A DNA stretch of 64,000 nucleotides from JBGQOG01 sp052113705 (GCF_052113705.1 NZ_JBGQOG010000008.1:133607-197606); one strand, 5' to 3'. Shown: positions 25,999-34,846, numbered from the stretch's first letter. Translations and numbers: made by a program. The notes: generated by a model not told the origin, from the sequence alone.

Positions 25999-26667
25999 AT
26001 GTATAGTTTCAGCTTTCAGCCGGTATTTGAGAATCTTGATCTGCTGGTCTACGGCGCCTGGCTGACCGTTCGTCTGTCGCTGATGGCGATGGCGATGGGG
26101 CTGGTGGTCTCGGTTCTTGGTGCGGTCGCGAAAACGTCGGGCATCCGGCCGCTGCGCTGGCTGGTGGATGCCTATGTCGAGATCATCCGCAACACGCCCT
26201 TTCTGGTGCAGATCTTCTTTATCTTCTTCGGGCTGCCGGCGGTGGGCATCGTGATGTCGCCCAACACCGCGGCGCTGGTGGCGCTGGTGGTGAATGTCGG
26301 CGCCTATGGGACCGAGATCATCCGGGCGGGCATCGAATCCATCCCGCGCGGGCAGATCGAAGCGGGCCGCGCGCTGGCCCTCAATCCGGTGCAGATTTTC
26401 CTTTATGTCATCATCAAACCGGCGCTGCGCAACATCTACCCCTCGCTCACCAGCCAGTTCATCTATCTCATGCTGACCTCCAGCGTGGTCTCGGTGATTT
26501 CGGCCAATGATCTGGCCTCGGCGGGCGCGGATCTGAACGCGCGCACCTTCGCCAGCTTTGAGATCTATCTGGTGCTGACGGTGATGTATTTCGTGCTGGC
26601 CTTCGGCTTTTCGATGATGTTCGCCGCGATCCGTCGCGCCTTCTTCACCTATCCTGCGAGCCGCTGA
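25999..26667 (+). CDS. ABC transporter permease (polar amino-acid family) for a sugar-acid operon
   Basis: 222 aa membrane protein. It opens YSFSFQPVFENLDLLVYGAWLTVRLSL, typical of HisM-type permeases, and has the EAA loop PRGQIEAGRALALNPVQIFLYVII. GGGGAGGG precedes the ATG. First structural gene after the LacI-controlled promoter, one base before the second permease gene. The family mostly carries amino acids, but neighbouring enzymes point to a sugar acid. Confidence 0.87.
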   Translation: MYSFSFQPVFENLDLLVYGAWLTVRLSLMAMAMGLVVSVLGAVAKTSGIRPLRWLVDAYVEIIRNTPFLVQIFFIFFGLPAVGIVMSPNTAALVALVVNVGAYGTEIIRAGIESIPRGQIEAGRALALNPVQIFLYVIIKPALRNIYPSLTSQFIYLMLTSSVVSVISANDLASAGADLNARTFASFEIYLVLTVMYFVLAFGFSMMFAAIRRAFFTYPASR

Positions 26668-26668
26668 C

Positions 26669-27325
26669 ATGATCCGTGAATTTTCCGCCACAGACGTAAT
26701 GTTCATCGCCATGGCCGTGCGCTGGACGCTGATCCTGTCGGTCATCGCCTTTGCCGGGGGTGCCCTTGGCGGGCTGGTGATCGCGCTGTCACGCACCTCG
26801 GGCTCGGCGGGGCTGCGGCGCGCGGCGGCCGGGTTCATTCAGGTTTTTCAGGGCACACCGCTTCTGATGCAGCTGTTTCTGGTCTATTTCGGTCTCGCCG
26901 TCGTGGGCCTGCCGATCAACCCTCTTTTGGCGGCAGCCGTTGCGCTGACGCTGCACGCCAGCGCCTATCTGGGCGAGATCTGGCGCGGCGCGATTGAGGC
27001 GGTTCCCTCTGGCCAGTCCGAGGCGGCGACGGCGCTCGCCCTCTCGTACAACAGCCGGATGCGCTATGTGGTGCTGCCGCAGGCGCTGCGGCTGGCCATC
27101 GCGCCGACGGTTGGTTTTCTGGTACAGCTGATCAAGGGCACCTCGCTTGCCTCGATCATCGGCTTTACCGAGCTGACCCGCGCCGGGCAGATCATCAACA
27201 ACGCGACCTTCAAGCCGTTCCTGGTCTTTGGAACCGTCGCCGCTCTCTATTTCATCGTCTGTTGGCCGCTGTCTTTGCTGGCCCGCTACATGGAAGCCCG
27301 CATGCGCCGCGCCATCACGCGCTGA
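26669..27325 (+). CDS. ABC transporter permease, second subunit
   Basis: 218 aa. Five hydrophobic spans are visible, and the EAA loop reads PSGQSEAATALALSYNSRMRYVVLPQALR. It pairs with the permease encoded just upstream. The next gene, the binding protein, follows after 21 bases with AAGGAGG, a very strong ribosome site. Confidence 0.87.
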   Translation: MIREFSATDVMFIAMAVRWTLILSVIAFAGGALGGLVIALSRTSGSAGLRRAAAGFIQVFQGTPLLMQLFLVYFGLAVVGLPINPLLAAAVALTLHASAYLGEIWRGAIEAVPSGQSEAATALALSYNSRMRYVVLPQALRLAIAPTVGFLVQLIKGTSLASIIGFTELTRAGQIINNATFKPFLVFGTVAALYFIVCWPLSLLARYMEARMRRAITR

Positions 27326-27346
27326 AATTTCAAGGAGGAGGAAACC

Positions 27347-28144
27347 ATGAAACTGAACCGCCGTTTGTTCACCACCCTGGCCGCCAGTGCGCTGGCTTTG
27401 GGCTTTGCCGGGCCGTCGCTTGCCGCCGATCTGGCCGCCATCGAAAAGGCGGGCACCGTCAAGATCGGCATGCTGGTCGATTTTCCGCCCTTCGGCATTC
27501 AGGACACCGCGGGCAACCCCGACGGCTATGACGCCGATGTCGCCAAGGCGCTGGCCGCCTATCTGGGGGTCACGCCGGAAATCGTGCCGGTGACCGGCCC
27601 GAACCGCATTCCCTATCTGCTGTCGGGGCAGGTTGATGTGCTGGTCGCCTCGCTGGGGATCACTGCAGAGCGTGCCGAAAAGGTCAATTTCTCGCATCCC
27701 TATGCCGGGATCAGCATCGCGGTTTACGGCGCCAGCGGGTCGGATGTGACGGATGCCGCCGGGCTGGCGGGCCAGTCGGTCGCCGTTGCCCGCGCCTCGA
27801 CGCAGGATACCGGCGTGACGAAAGTGGCGCCCGAGGGCACCGACATTCGCCGTTTTGACGATGACGCCAGCGCCGTGCAGGCGCTGATGTCGGGGCAGGT
27901 GCAGATGATCGGCCTCTCCAACGTGGTCTTCTCGCAAATCTCCGGCATGGCGGGCGACCGTTTCAACAAGAAATTCGACCTCTCCAGCCAGGTGCAGGGC
28001 ATCGCAGTGGCGCCGGGCTCGGATCCTTTGCTCGAAAAGATCAACGCCTTTGTGGATCAGGCCAAGACCGATGGCACGCTCGACACCATCCACCAGAAAT
28101 GGCTGGCTGAGCCGCTGCCCGATTTCGTCAAAAACGCCAAGTAA
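27347..28144 (+). CDS. periplasmic solute-binding protein (family 3)
   Basis: 265 aa. Signal peptide MKLNRRLFTTLAASALALGFAGPSLAA, then IEKAGTVKIGMLVDFPPFGIQD, the family 3 opening, and VLVASLGITAERAEKVNFSHPYAG, the pocket strand. It is preceded by AAGGAGGAG and followed by a perfect 10-bp hairpin, both of which fit production in excess of the membrane subunits. Ligand unknown; the operon's enzymes suggest a keto- or aldonic acid. Confidence 0.88.
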   Translation: MKLNRRLFTTLAASALALGFAGPSLAADLAAIEKAGTVKIGMLVDFPPFGIQDTAGNPDGYDADVAKALAAYLGVTPEIVPVTGPNRIPYLLSGQVDVLVASLGITAERAEKVNFSHPYAGISIAVYGASGSDVTDAAGLAGQSVAVARASTQDTGVTKVAPEGTDIRRFDDDASAVQALMSGQVQMIGLSNVVFSQISGMAGDRFNKKFDLSSQVQGIAVAPGSDPLLEKINAFVDQAKTDGTLDTIHQKWLAEPLPDFVKNAK

Positions 28145-28153
28145 GACCTGCGC

Positions 28154-28177
28154 CGCCCGGCCGGCTGCGGCCGGGCG
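28154..28177 (+). other. stem-loop between binding-protein and ATPase genes
   Basis: CGCCCGGCCG pairs exactly with CGGCCGGGCG over loop GCTG, ten bases after the binding-protein stop. No T tract follows, so it is more likely an mRNA-stabilising or partial-termination element inside the operon than a full terminator. Confidence 0.7.
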
Positions 28178-28198
28178 CCACCTTCAGGGAAACGGATC

Positions 28199-28933
28199 AT
28201 GACCGAACACGCTATTCTCATGCGCAACGTCAACAAGTTTTACGGGGCGTTCCACGCGCTGGTGGACATTGATCTTACCGTCGCGCGCGGCGAACGGATC
28301 GTGATCTGCGGGCCGTCGGGCTCGGGGAAATCCACGTTGATCCGCACGATCAACCAGCTCGAGTCGATCAAATCCGGCACCATCACGGTGGACGGCATTG
28401 AACTGACCGCTGGCGGCGACAACGTTGGCAAGGTGCGGCAGGATGTGGGGATGGTGTTTCAGTCCTTCAACCTTTTCCCGCATATGACGGTGCTCGAGAA
28501 TTGTGTGCTGGCGCCGATGAAATCCCGCAAAATTCCGCGCGCCGAGGCCGAGGCCACCGCGCGCCACTACCTTGAGCGGGTGAAGATCCCCGAGCAGGCC
28601 GACAAATACCCCGCGCAGCTCTCGGGCGGCCAGCAACAGCGCGTCGCCATCGCGCGGGCGCTGTGCATGAAGCCGCGGATCATGCTGTTTGACGAGCCGA
28701 CCTCGGCGCTGGATCCGGAGATGGTGAAAGAGGTGCTCGACACGATGATCGACCTCGCGCGCGAGGGGATGACCATGCTCTGCGTCACGCATGAGATGGA
28801 ATTTGCCCGTGCGGTGGCCGACCGGGTGATCTTTATGGATAAGGGCGTGATCGTTGAGGAAAACGCCCCGGAGGCCTTCTTCAACAATCCGCAGAATGAA
28901 CGGCTGAAGAACTTCCTGGGGCAGATCGCATGA
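28199..28933 (+). CDS. ABC transporter ATPase (GlnQ/HisP type)
   Basis: 244 aa cytoplasmic ATPase. Walker A GPSGSGKST is at residues 38-46; the signature is LSGGQQQRVAIARAL; Walker B is IMLFDEPTSALDPEM; the switch His is in VTHEMEFARAVADRV. It powers the importer encoded upstream. Its stop overlaps the start of the dehydrogenase gene (ATGA), tying transport to metabolism. Confidence 0.93.
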   Translation: MTEHAILMRNVNKFYGAFHALVDIDLTVARGERIVICGPSGSGKSTLIRTINQLESIKSGTITVDGIELTAGGDNVGKVRQDVGMVFQSFNLFPHMTVLENCVLAPMKSRKIPRAEAEATARHYLERVKIPEQADKYPAQLSGGQQQRVAIARALCMKPRIMLFDEPTSALDPEMVKEVLDTMIDLAREGMTMLCVTHEMEFARAVADRVIFMDKGVIVEENAPEAFFNNPQNERLKNFLGQIA

Positions 28934-29850
28934 GCCTGCCGCGTCTTTTGGCGCTGGCCGAGCTGAAGCCGCAGGACATGGCCGATGAACTGCAGGCGCG
29001 CTATGAGGTGGTGCGTGAAATCGGCCTGGCCGCGGATGTTGAAGTGGTGCTGACGGCGGGCAATGTCGGCCTTTCGGGGGCGCAGATGGCGCAACTCCCG
29101 GGGTTGCGGCTGATCGCGGTCAATGGTGTCGGCGTGGATGCGGTGGATCTGGCCGAGGCCCGGCGGCGCGGCATTGCGGTGACCACCACCCCGGATGTGC
29201 TGTCGCTGGCGGTGGCGGAACTGGCGCTTGGTCTTGCGTTGGCCACGGGCCGCAAGATTGCCGAGGGCGACCGTTTCGTGCGCGCGGGCCATTGGGCGGC
29301 CAAGGGCAAGCTGGCACTTGGCAGCTCCGTCTTGGCGCGGCGGGCGGGGATCCTTGGTTATGGCCGGATTGGCCGCAAGCTCGCCGATCTCTTGCGTGGG
29401 ATGGGGATGCAGGTGCTCTACACCGCGCGCCGCGAGGTGCCGGGCGCGCTCGATGGTTATCGCGCCGATGCCCGGGCACTGGCGCGCGATTGCGATTTGC
29501 TGTTCGTCACCGTGGCCGGAGGCGCGGAAACGCGCGGGCTGGTTGATGCCGATGTGCTGGCCGCCCTTGGCCCCGCAGGGATTTTGGTGAATGTCGCGCG
29601 GGGGCCGGTGGTTGATGCCGAAGCGCTGGCACAGGCCTTGCAGGCGGGCAGTATTGCCGGGGCGGGTCTTGATGTGTTCGACGATGAGCCACAGGTGCCG
29701 CAATCTTTGATGCAGGCCCCCGGCTGCGTGCTGACCCCGCATATCGGCTCGGCCACAACAGATGCCCGGCGCGCGATGGCGCAGCAGGTGCTCGACAATA
29801 TTGCGGCGCATTTTGCGGGCCGCCCTTTGCTCACCCCTTACGAGGTTTGA
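28930..29850 (+). CDS. D-isomer 2-hydroxyacid dehydrogenase (2-keto-acid reductase)
   Basis: 306 aa NAD(P)-dependent enzyme. The Rossmann motif is GILGYGRIGRKLADL. The catalytic triad is Arg in VNVARGPVVD, Glu in DVFDDEPQVP and His in LTPHIGSATT. Relatives include glyoxylate/hydroxypyruvate/2-ketogluconate reductases and KguD. Next to a PfkB kinase and an importer under LacI control, reduction of a 2-keto-sugar acid or its 6-phosphate is the best inference. Confidence 0.85.
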   Translation: MSLPRLLALAELKPQDMADELQARYEVVREIGLAADVEVVLTAGNVGLSGAQMAQLPGLRLIAVNGVGVDAVDLAEARRRGIAVTTTPDVLSLAVAELALGLALATGRKIAEGDRFVRAGHWAAKGKLALGSSVLARRAGILGYGRIGRKLADLLRGMGMQVLYTARREVPGALDGYRADARALARDCDLLFVTVAGGAETRGLVDADVLAALGPAGILVNVARGPVVDAEALAQALQAGSIAGAGLDVFDDEPQVPQSLMQAPGCVLTPHIGSATTDARRAMAQQVLDNIAAHFAGRPLLTPYEV

Positions 29851-29851
29851 C

Positions 29852-30775
29852 ATGCGATACCTGTCCATCGGCGAGCCGCTGGCCGAATTCACCGCGCAGC
29901 GCGAGACGCCCTCGCGGTTTGACCGCCGGGCGGGGGGCGATACGCTGAACACCGCGATCTATCTCGCGCGGCTCTCCGGGGCGGGGCAGGTGGGCTATCT
30001 TTCCTGTCTCGGCGATGATCCGCAAAGCCAGTGGCTGCGCGAGGCCATCGCCGAGGAGGGCATCGACACCGCGGCGCTGGCAGAGCGCAAGGGCGGGCGT
30101 CCCGGCCTCAGTTTCATCTCGACAGACGCGCAGGGCGAGCGCAGTTTTACCTATTGGCGCGATCAGGCACCGTTCCGGCAGCATTTCGACGATCCGGCGG
30201 CGCTCGGGGCGTTGGAGCGGGCCGACTGTCTGATCTTGTCAGCGGTGACGCTGGCCGTGCTGCACCCGACCGGGCGTGAGAACCTGCTCGGGGCGCTGGA
30301 ACGGCGGCGGGCGCAGGGGGCGCAGGTGGCTTTTGACACGAATTACCGGCCGGTTCTGTGGCCCGATGCCGCGGCGGCGCGGGATGTCATGGACCGGATG
30401 GCTGCGATCGCCACCATGATCCTGCCGTCACTCGACGATCTTGCGGCCTGCTATGGCACGACATCGCCGCAAGCGGCGCTGGAGCGGCTGATGGCCGTTA
30501 GCACTGCCGAGATCGTGCTGACCACCGGGGGTGGTGATGTGCTGCACCGGGCCGCCGGAAGCGCTCAGGGCGAGCGTTACAAGCTTCCGCCCGCCGTGGC
30601 CGCGCATGACACGACCGGCGCGGGGGACAGCTTCAACGCGGGTTGGTTGGTGGCGCGCGCGCGCGGTCTTTCGGTTGCCGAGAGCATTACCGCCGCCGCC
30701 CGCTTGGCCACGGTTGTTGTCTGCCACCCGGGGGCCATCATCCCGCAAGATGCGATGCCTGTGTTGTTCGCGTAA
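29852..30775 (+). CDS. PfkB-family sugar(-acid) kinase (KdgK/KguK-like)
   Basis: 307 aa. It has the PfkB glycine motif GGDTLNTAIYLARL near residue 30 and the C-terminal HDTTGAGDSFNAGW with the catalytic Asp. FDTNYRPVLW and the overall layout match 2-keto-3-deoxygluconate kinases and 2-ketogluconate kinases. The ATG at 29852 is one base after the dehydrogenase stop. Last gene of the operon. The pairing with a D-hydroxyacid dehydrogenase mirrors the KguK/KguD pair, but KDG is also a possible substrate. Confidence 0.85.
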   Translation: MRYLSIGEPLAEFTAQRETPSRFDRRAGGDTLNTAIYLARLSGAGQVGYLSCLGDDPQSQWLREAIAEEGIDTAALAERKGGRPGLSFISTDAQGERSFTYWRDQAPFRQHFDDPAALGALERADCLILSAVTLAVLHPTGRENLLGALERRRAQGAQVAFDTNYRPVLWPDAAAARDVMDRMAAIATMILPSLDDLAACYGTTSPQAALERLMAVSTAEIVLTTGGGDVLHRAAGSAQGERYKLPPAVAAHDTTGAGDSFNAGWLVARARGLSVAESITAAARLATVVVCHPGAIIPQDAMPVLFA

Positions 30776-30978
30776 AGCACCCGGCCTCAAACACCGGCAG
30801 CAGCCGACGCAGAGCCCCCGCATCTTGCCGTGGACCGCTTTGCGCGGCCGGGTGTGGCGCTCCTTGGTCCTGGACGGGGCATTGAGCGCGGGATAATTAA
30901 GAAGTCCCCCCGAGCCCGTCCGTCCGAGCGCAATGCCGCCTGCTGCCGATCTCTTGGTCGTCGTTCTGTTGCGAACTG
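30776..30978. other. intergenic stretch before transposase debris
   Basis: About 200 bases after the kinase stop with no supported gene and no clear terminator hairpin. It leads into the IS481-type remnant, so part of it may be eroded element sequence. Confidence 0.35.
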
Positions 30979-31411
30979 ATGGGTGAGACGGACATGAACC
31001 TCGACCTTATGCCGCGGACCGACACGCAGTTCTTCGGGACACCGTCCTGCGCTGTGCAGCTGAAATGCATCCAGCGGCTGATGCGCTTTGACACGATATG
31101 TGAGGCAAACGGGATTGAGCACCGGCTGCCCAAACCCAACCCTCCCCGGACCAACGGGCCGGTCGAACGGATGACCGCAGGATCAAGGAGGCCACTGTAA
31201 AACGCTTGCACGACGACCGCCATGATCAGCTGCGAAGGCATCTCTCGGACTTCATGGCAGCGTACAACATGGCAGCACAGGACTTCGCGCGTCGGCTCAA
31301 GACCTTCAACGGGCTCACACCATAAGAATACATCGGCAAGATCAGAACATCAGAGCCAGACAGATCCATCCTGAACCCGATCCAGCAGATGCCGGGCCCG
31401 AACAGGCCTGA
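30979..31411 (+). mobile_element. IS481-family transposase remnant (frameshifted)
   Basis: The plus-strand translation MRFDTICEANGIEHRLPKPN and TNGPVERM matches the DDE-domain end of IS481-type transposases. After about 31172 the reading continues in another frame (KEATVKRLHDDRHDQLRRHL, then FARRLKTFNGLTP, then a TAA where Tyr is expected, then EYIGKIRTSEPDRSILNP and QMPG). One missing base after VERM explains the frameshift. Only the C-terminal third remains and no terminal repeats were found, so it is inactive. Confidence 0.8.
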
Positions 31412-31482
31412 GCGGTCCCGGCTTCCCGCTTGCCGTCAGCCCTCAGTGAACATACCAGATCGAGAGATCTGTGGGATGCGTG

Positions 31483-32631
31483 TCACCCGCCGGATTTCTC
31501 TTCCAGGCGCCGCTCGTCTGTGTCTGCCGTCTGCAGGCGTAGCCAGTACCGCGTATGCCGCCGCTCGCCCGTTCGGTGCAGCGCGCCCATCTCGACCAAG
31601 TTCTGCAGATCCCGGGTCGTGGTCGCGCGCGACGTGCCGGTCATGGCGATGTAATTCTCGGCGCTGAGACCGCCTTTGAACCCGTCCGGGCCCTCGCGAA
31701 ACATGCGCTCGATCACCTTTGCCTGCCGGTCGTTCAGCAGGTCACGGAACTGGTCGTAGAATTTCGCCTTGCCGATAAAAAAGGCGACCCGTGTCAACGT
31801 CACCTGTTGCGCCGCGAGGACAGTCTCGGCGAACCAGAGCAGCCAGCCGGTGACATCCAGTGTCTTCTGGTGGGTCTCGAGCTGGTCGTAGTAGCCTTTC
31901 CGATGCCGCTCGATCGTGTAGGCCAGCGCGATCAGGCTCGGCTGCCCGATGTTTTGGGCAAGCGACTTTTCGGCAAGGGCGCGCCCGAGGCGGCCATTGC
32001 CGTCCTCGAAAGGGTGGATGCTCTCGAACCAGAGATGCCCAAGCGCCGCGCGTGTCAGGGCGGGCAATGGCGCTGGCCCGTCTGGTGCCGTGCGGTTGAA
32101 CCAGTCGACGAACGCGTCCATCTCGCGCCGGACCTGCGCCGAGGGCGGGGCTTCGAAATGCACCGTCGGCCGGTCGATGCGACCAGAGACGATCTGCATC
32201 GCGTCATCATGCCGACGATAGGCACCAATGGACTCAAGGCCGCGGTCGTGAGACAGGAGCATCCTGTGCCAGCGACACAGGGTGTCATGGGTCAATGGTG
32301 CGGCACAGGTCGAATAGACGTCGACCATCATCTCGGCGACGCCCTGCTCGCGCGGCCTTGACGGCGCGCCGTCAGCGGTCAAGCCGAACTGACGCCGCAG
32401 CGAGGATTGCACACTGGCCCTGTCCAGCACCTCGCCTTCGATTGCGCTGGTGCGCATCGCTTCTTCACCCAGCAATTCGATGCGCAAACGGTCGCGCTCT
32501 GTGCTGGTCACGTGGCGGACGGCTCCCAAAATCTCTCCGGATGACAGCAGGAACCGCCGCTCGAGAGGTTCGGCGGCGGAGCTGTCAAAGCGGAAATTCG
32601 GCCAGTCGGGTTGCGTCCAATTCCAGAGCAT
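31483..32631 (-). CDS. Fic-family protein adenylyltransferase with winged-helix C-terminus
   Basis: 382 aa. The catalytic motif HPFEDGNGRLGR is at residues 206-217 and intact, so AMP transfer from ATP to a Ser/Thr/Tyr hydroxyl is expected. An N-terminal inhibitory helix motif TSAIEG (61-66) provides the glutamate that blocks ATP's gamma phosphate in self-inhibited Fic proteins, so no separate antitoxin is needed. The C-terminal 75 residues look like a winged helix (YIAMTGTSRATTTRDLQNLVEMGALHRTG). It stands alone between transposase debris and a palindromic repeat, with a 9-bp inverted repeat just before its start. Target unknown. Confidence 0.9.
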   Translation of the reverse strand: MLWNWTQPDWPNFRFDSSAAEPLERRFLLSSGEILGAVRHVTSTERDRLRIELLGEEAMRTSAIEGEVLDRASVQSSLRRQFGLTADGAPSRPREQGVAEMMVDVYSTCAAPLTHDTLCRWHRMLLSHDRGLESIGAYRRHDDAMQIVSGRIDRPTVHFEAPPSAQVRREMDAFVDWFNRTAPDGPAPLPALTRAALGHLWFESIHPFEDGNGRLGRALAEKSLAQNIGQPSLIALAYTIERHRKGYYDQLETHQKTLDVTGWLLWFAETVLAAQQVTLTRVAFFIGKAKFYDQFRDLLNDRQAKVIERMFREGPDGFKGGLSAENYIAMTGTSRATTTRDLQNLVEMGALHRTGERRHTRYWLRLQTADTDERRLEEKSGG

Positions 32632-32651
32632 GAGCGATAGAGTCCTTTTCT

Positions 32652-32683
32652 ATAACTCATATTGGGACAAAATCATGAGTTAT
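32652..32683. promoter_or_regulatory. inverted repeat at the fic promoter
   Basis: ATAACTCAT (32652-32660) and ATGAGTTAT (32675-32683) are exact inverted copies with a 14-base AT-rich spacer, starting 21 bases before the fic ATG. A natural reader is the winged-helix C-terminus of the Fic protein itself (inference). Confidence 0.6.
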
Positions 32684-32840
32684 GGAAGATCATTCTATGC
32701 ATCATGCACGCGCGCGCCCTCGGGCGCGCCATGAACCAGACAGGCCATTGTGCCAGATCCAGCCCGGTGATGCGACCATCTTCGATGGATATTTCTTCAG
32801 TCCGGTGACGTTACTCAACATCACCTATGCACATCGCGAT

Positions 32841-32974
32841 GCCGTCGGAAGCCGGTATCCACCCCATCCGTTCCGGCGGGAAATACGCAATCCCATGCGC
32901 GGGAGAGGCGGCCGCAGGCATTTTGTACCGGATGGGGTGGTCACCTGCATCGGAGGGTACCGACGCGGCCATCT
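32841..32974. repeat. imperfect long palindrome
   Basis: CCACCCCATCCG (32859-32870) and CGGATGGGGTGG (32929-32940) form exact 12-bp arms; weaker complementarity extends outward to GATGCCGTCGG on the left and CCGACGCGGCCATC on the right. Both strands therefore translate to similar peptides. It looks like a dispersed palindromic repeat rather than a gene. The rest of the 370-base gap holds nothing I can name. Confidence 0.5.
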
Positions 32975-33003
32975 CCGGCGCCGATACCAAAGCCGCGGTG
33001 GCG

Positions 33004-33819
33004 TCAGACCGGCATCCGCAGCATCTTGCGCAGGCTTTTGTCAAACGCGGCGGCGGGGACAAAGCGGCGCAACAGGCTGACCCGGCGCGCAAGCTTGCCT
33101 GCCGGGTAGCGCATCTGCGGGCGGGCGTCTGTTGCGGCCTTCAGGACAGTTTCGGCCACAATCTCAGGCGTATCGCCCGCTTTGATCGCTTCCCCGATCG
33201 TGACCATCATGTCCGCGCGTGCTGCCCTGTAGGTATCCAGCATTTGATCCGGCTGAACGAGGTTCTCGTCAAAGGCGGTGCGGGTATAGGTCGGCTCAAC
33301 CAGCGTGACGCGGATCCCGAGCGTGCGCACTTCATGATCAAGCGATTGGGAATAGCCTTCGATGGCATGTTTGGTCGCCGCATAGAGGGCAAAATAGGGG
33401 GCCGGAATAAACCCATGTGCCGAGCTGAGATTGACAATCCTGCCCTGGCCTTGGCTGCGCATGATCGGCAGCACTGCATTGGTCATACGCATAAGGCCAA
33501 AGACATTGACGTCGAACAGAGCCTGCGCCTGCGCGACCGAGGATTCCTCGGCACCGCCGAAGAGGCCCACACCGGCATTGTTGACGAGCAGGTCGATGCG
33601 GCCCGCGCGGGCGATGACGTCTGCAACCACATGTGCCACGGAGGCATCATCGGTCACGTCACAGGCGAGCATGGTCACGCCATTGCCGCCGTCGGCCATG
33701 GCGCGGCGGCTGGTGCCAAACACGCGGTACCCCGCCTTTTGCAACGCTTTGGCGGTCTCGCGCCCGATGCCGGAAGATGCGCCCGTCACCAGAGCGACGC
33801 CAGGATTGGATTTGGTCAT
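33004..33819 (-). CDS. short-chain dehydrogenase/reductase
   Basis: 271 aa. It has VTGASSGIGRETAKAL (cofactor loop), NNAGVGLFGG, Ser in NLSSAHGFIPAP and YAATKHAIEGYSQSL with catalytic Tyr and Lys. The cofactor loop followed by FGTSRRA suggests NADP preference. Substrate unknown. It follows the thioesterase gene on the same strand. Two starts are possible: MTKSNPG at 33819 (chosen; GAAAGAG upstream) or MKEIPSM at 33837. The pair is preceded by two copies of the TTTAGATTGC operator. Confidence 0.85.
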   Translation of the reverse strand: MTKSNPGVALVTGASSGIGRETAKALQKAGYRVFGTSRRAMADGGNGVTMLACDVTDDASVAHVVADVIARAGRIDLLVNNAGVGLFGGAEESSVAQAQALFDVNVFGLMRMTNAVLPIMRSQGQGRIVNLSSAHGFIPAPYFALYAATKHAIEGYSQSLDHEVRTLGIRVTLVEPTYTRTAFDENLVQPDQMLDTYRAARADMMVTIGEAIKAGDTPEIVAETVLKAATDARPQMRYPAGKLARRVSLLRRFVPAAAFDKSLRKMLRMPV

Positions 33820-33967
33820 GGAAGGGATCTCTTTCATTCGTGCTGGAGAAGGTCATGTGCATTGGGTTGGGGTTTGCGCAGTTCTGTTCGCGCTTTGCAG
33901 GCGGGTTCCCAAATAGCCCGGGCCGGAAGTTCGCGCCGATCCGGCGGAAGGGTCGGAACCACGGCGA

Positions 33968-34459
33968 TCACGTCTGTGGCGGCCGGATCAGGCATGTCGA
34001 TGTGCCATGGGCAAAAAGCCTGCCCTCTGCATCCTCGACCTTGCCGTCGAGCGTGATGACCGTGCGTCCGCGTGAGACTACGCGGCCGGTGATGGTCAAT
34101 GCGCCGGAACCGGCGGTGATCGGGCGCAGGAATTTGGCGCTGGTTTCGTGTGACGGGCAGGTTTCGCCCGGCTGCAACGTGGTCTGCGCGGCAAGCGACA
34201 TGGCGGTATCGAGCATCGTCAGGCTCCAGCCGCCATGCACCGTCATTGTCAGATTGTAAAAGCGCGCCTCCGGCGTTGCCATCAGCCTGACCAGCCCTGC
34301 CTCGGGCGGCAGCAGGGTGAAGGGCAGGGTTTCTGCCATTGGGGGGCGGGCTATGCGGCCCTCGGCCAGCCCCGCGACCCATTCGAGCCCGGAGAGCCCG
34401 ATCAGCTGTGAAAATCCATCGGGTGTCGTGCCTGACGGGACCTGTGGCTCCTGCGTCAT
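33968..34459 (-). CDS. PaaI-type hotdog thioesterase
   Basis: 163 aa. NLTMTVHGGWSLTMLDTAMSLA is the hotdog helix region; the HGG followed by D is the PaaI family motif. It should hydrolyse an acyl-CoA thioester. Start at 34459 follows GGGGAG. Probably co-transcribed with the SDR gene 148 bases downstream. The 390-base upstream region contains the paired operators. Confidence 0.82.
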   Translation of the reverse strand: MTQEPQVPSGTTPDGFSQLIGLSGLEWVAGLAEGRIARPPMAETLPFTLLPPEAGLVRLMATPEARFYNLTMTVHGGWSLTMLDTAMSLAAQTTLQPGETCPSHETSAKFLRPITAGSGALTITGRVVSRGRTVITLDGKVEDAEGRLFAHGTSTCLIRPPQT

Positions 34460-34582
34460 TGAACCAACTCCCCTGCCGCAGCGCCTGCGCCAAGCGGGCG
34501 CCCGGGGAGAGCTTTGGCCGCCACCATGGCCGGACGGTTTTCTGCGGTCTGATGGCGTCTCATCCGCATTTCAAGGCTCCAT

Positions 34583-34633
34583 TTAGATTGCGATGAAGAT
34601 CAATACTGCTTTTGGATTTCGATAGCAATCTAA
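34583..34633. promoter_or_regulatory. paired 22-bp operators upstream of the thioesterase/SDR genes
   Basis: TTTAGATTGC occurs at 34582-34591 and inverted (GCAATCTAAA) at 34625-34634. Extended to 22 bp each (34583-34604 and 34612-34633), both read TTAGATTGCNAT, five bases, then TCNAW. The same element precedes the TetR gene at 41.1 kb and the RND genes ending at 47.8 kb. They lie 124-174 bases before the thioesterase start. Confidence 0.75.
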
Positions 34634-34846
34634 ATTGATGGGGTGATGGAAGGGAGCGGATACCTGACCCAAAGGCCCGGATAGTCTGTCAGTGGGGGAG
34701 GGGGCGCTTTCTTGCGGCATGGCGCTCAGCGCGGGCAAACACCCGCAGCGTTTTCCGGTGTGCCTCAGAAAGATCTGGTGGGATGCCGGGGGCAGAGGCC
34801 GGGCCGGCGCGGCACCCGACGGTGCCCGACCGGCCCGAACGCAGGT

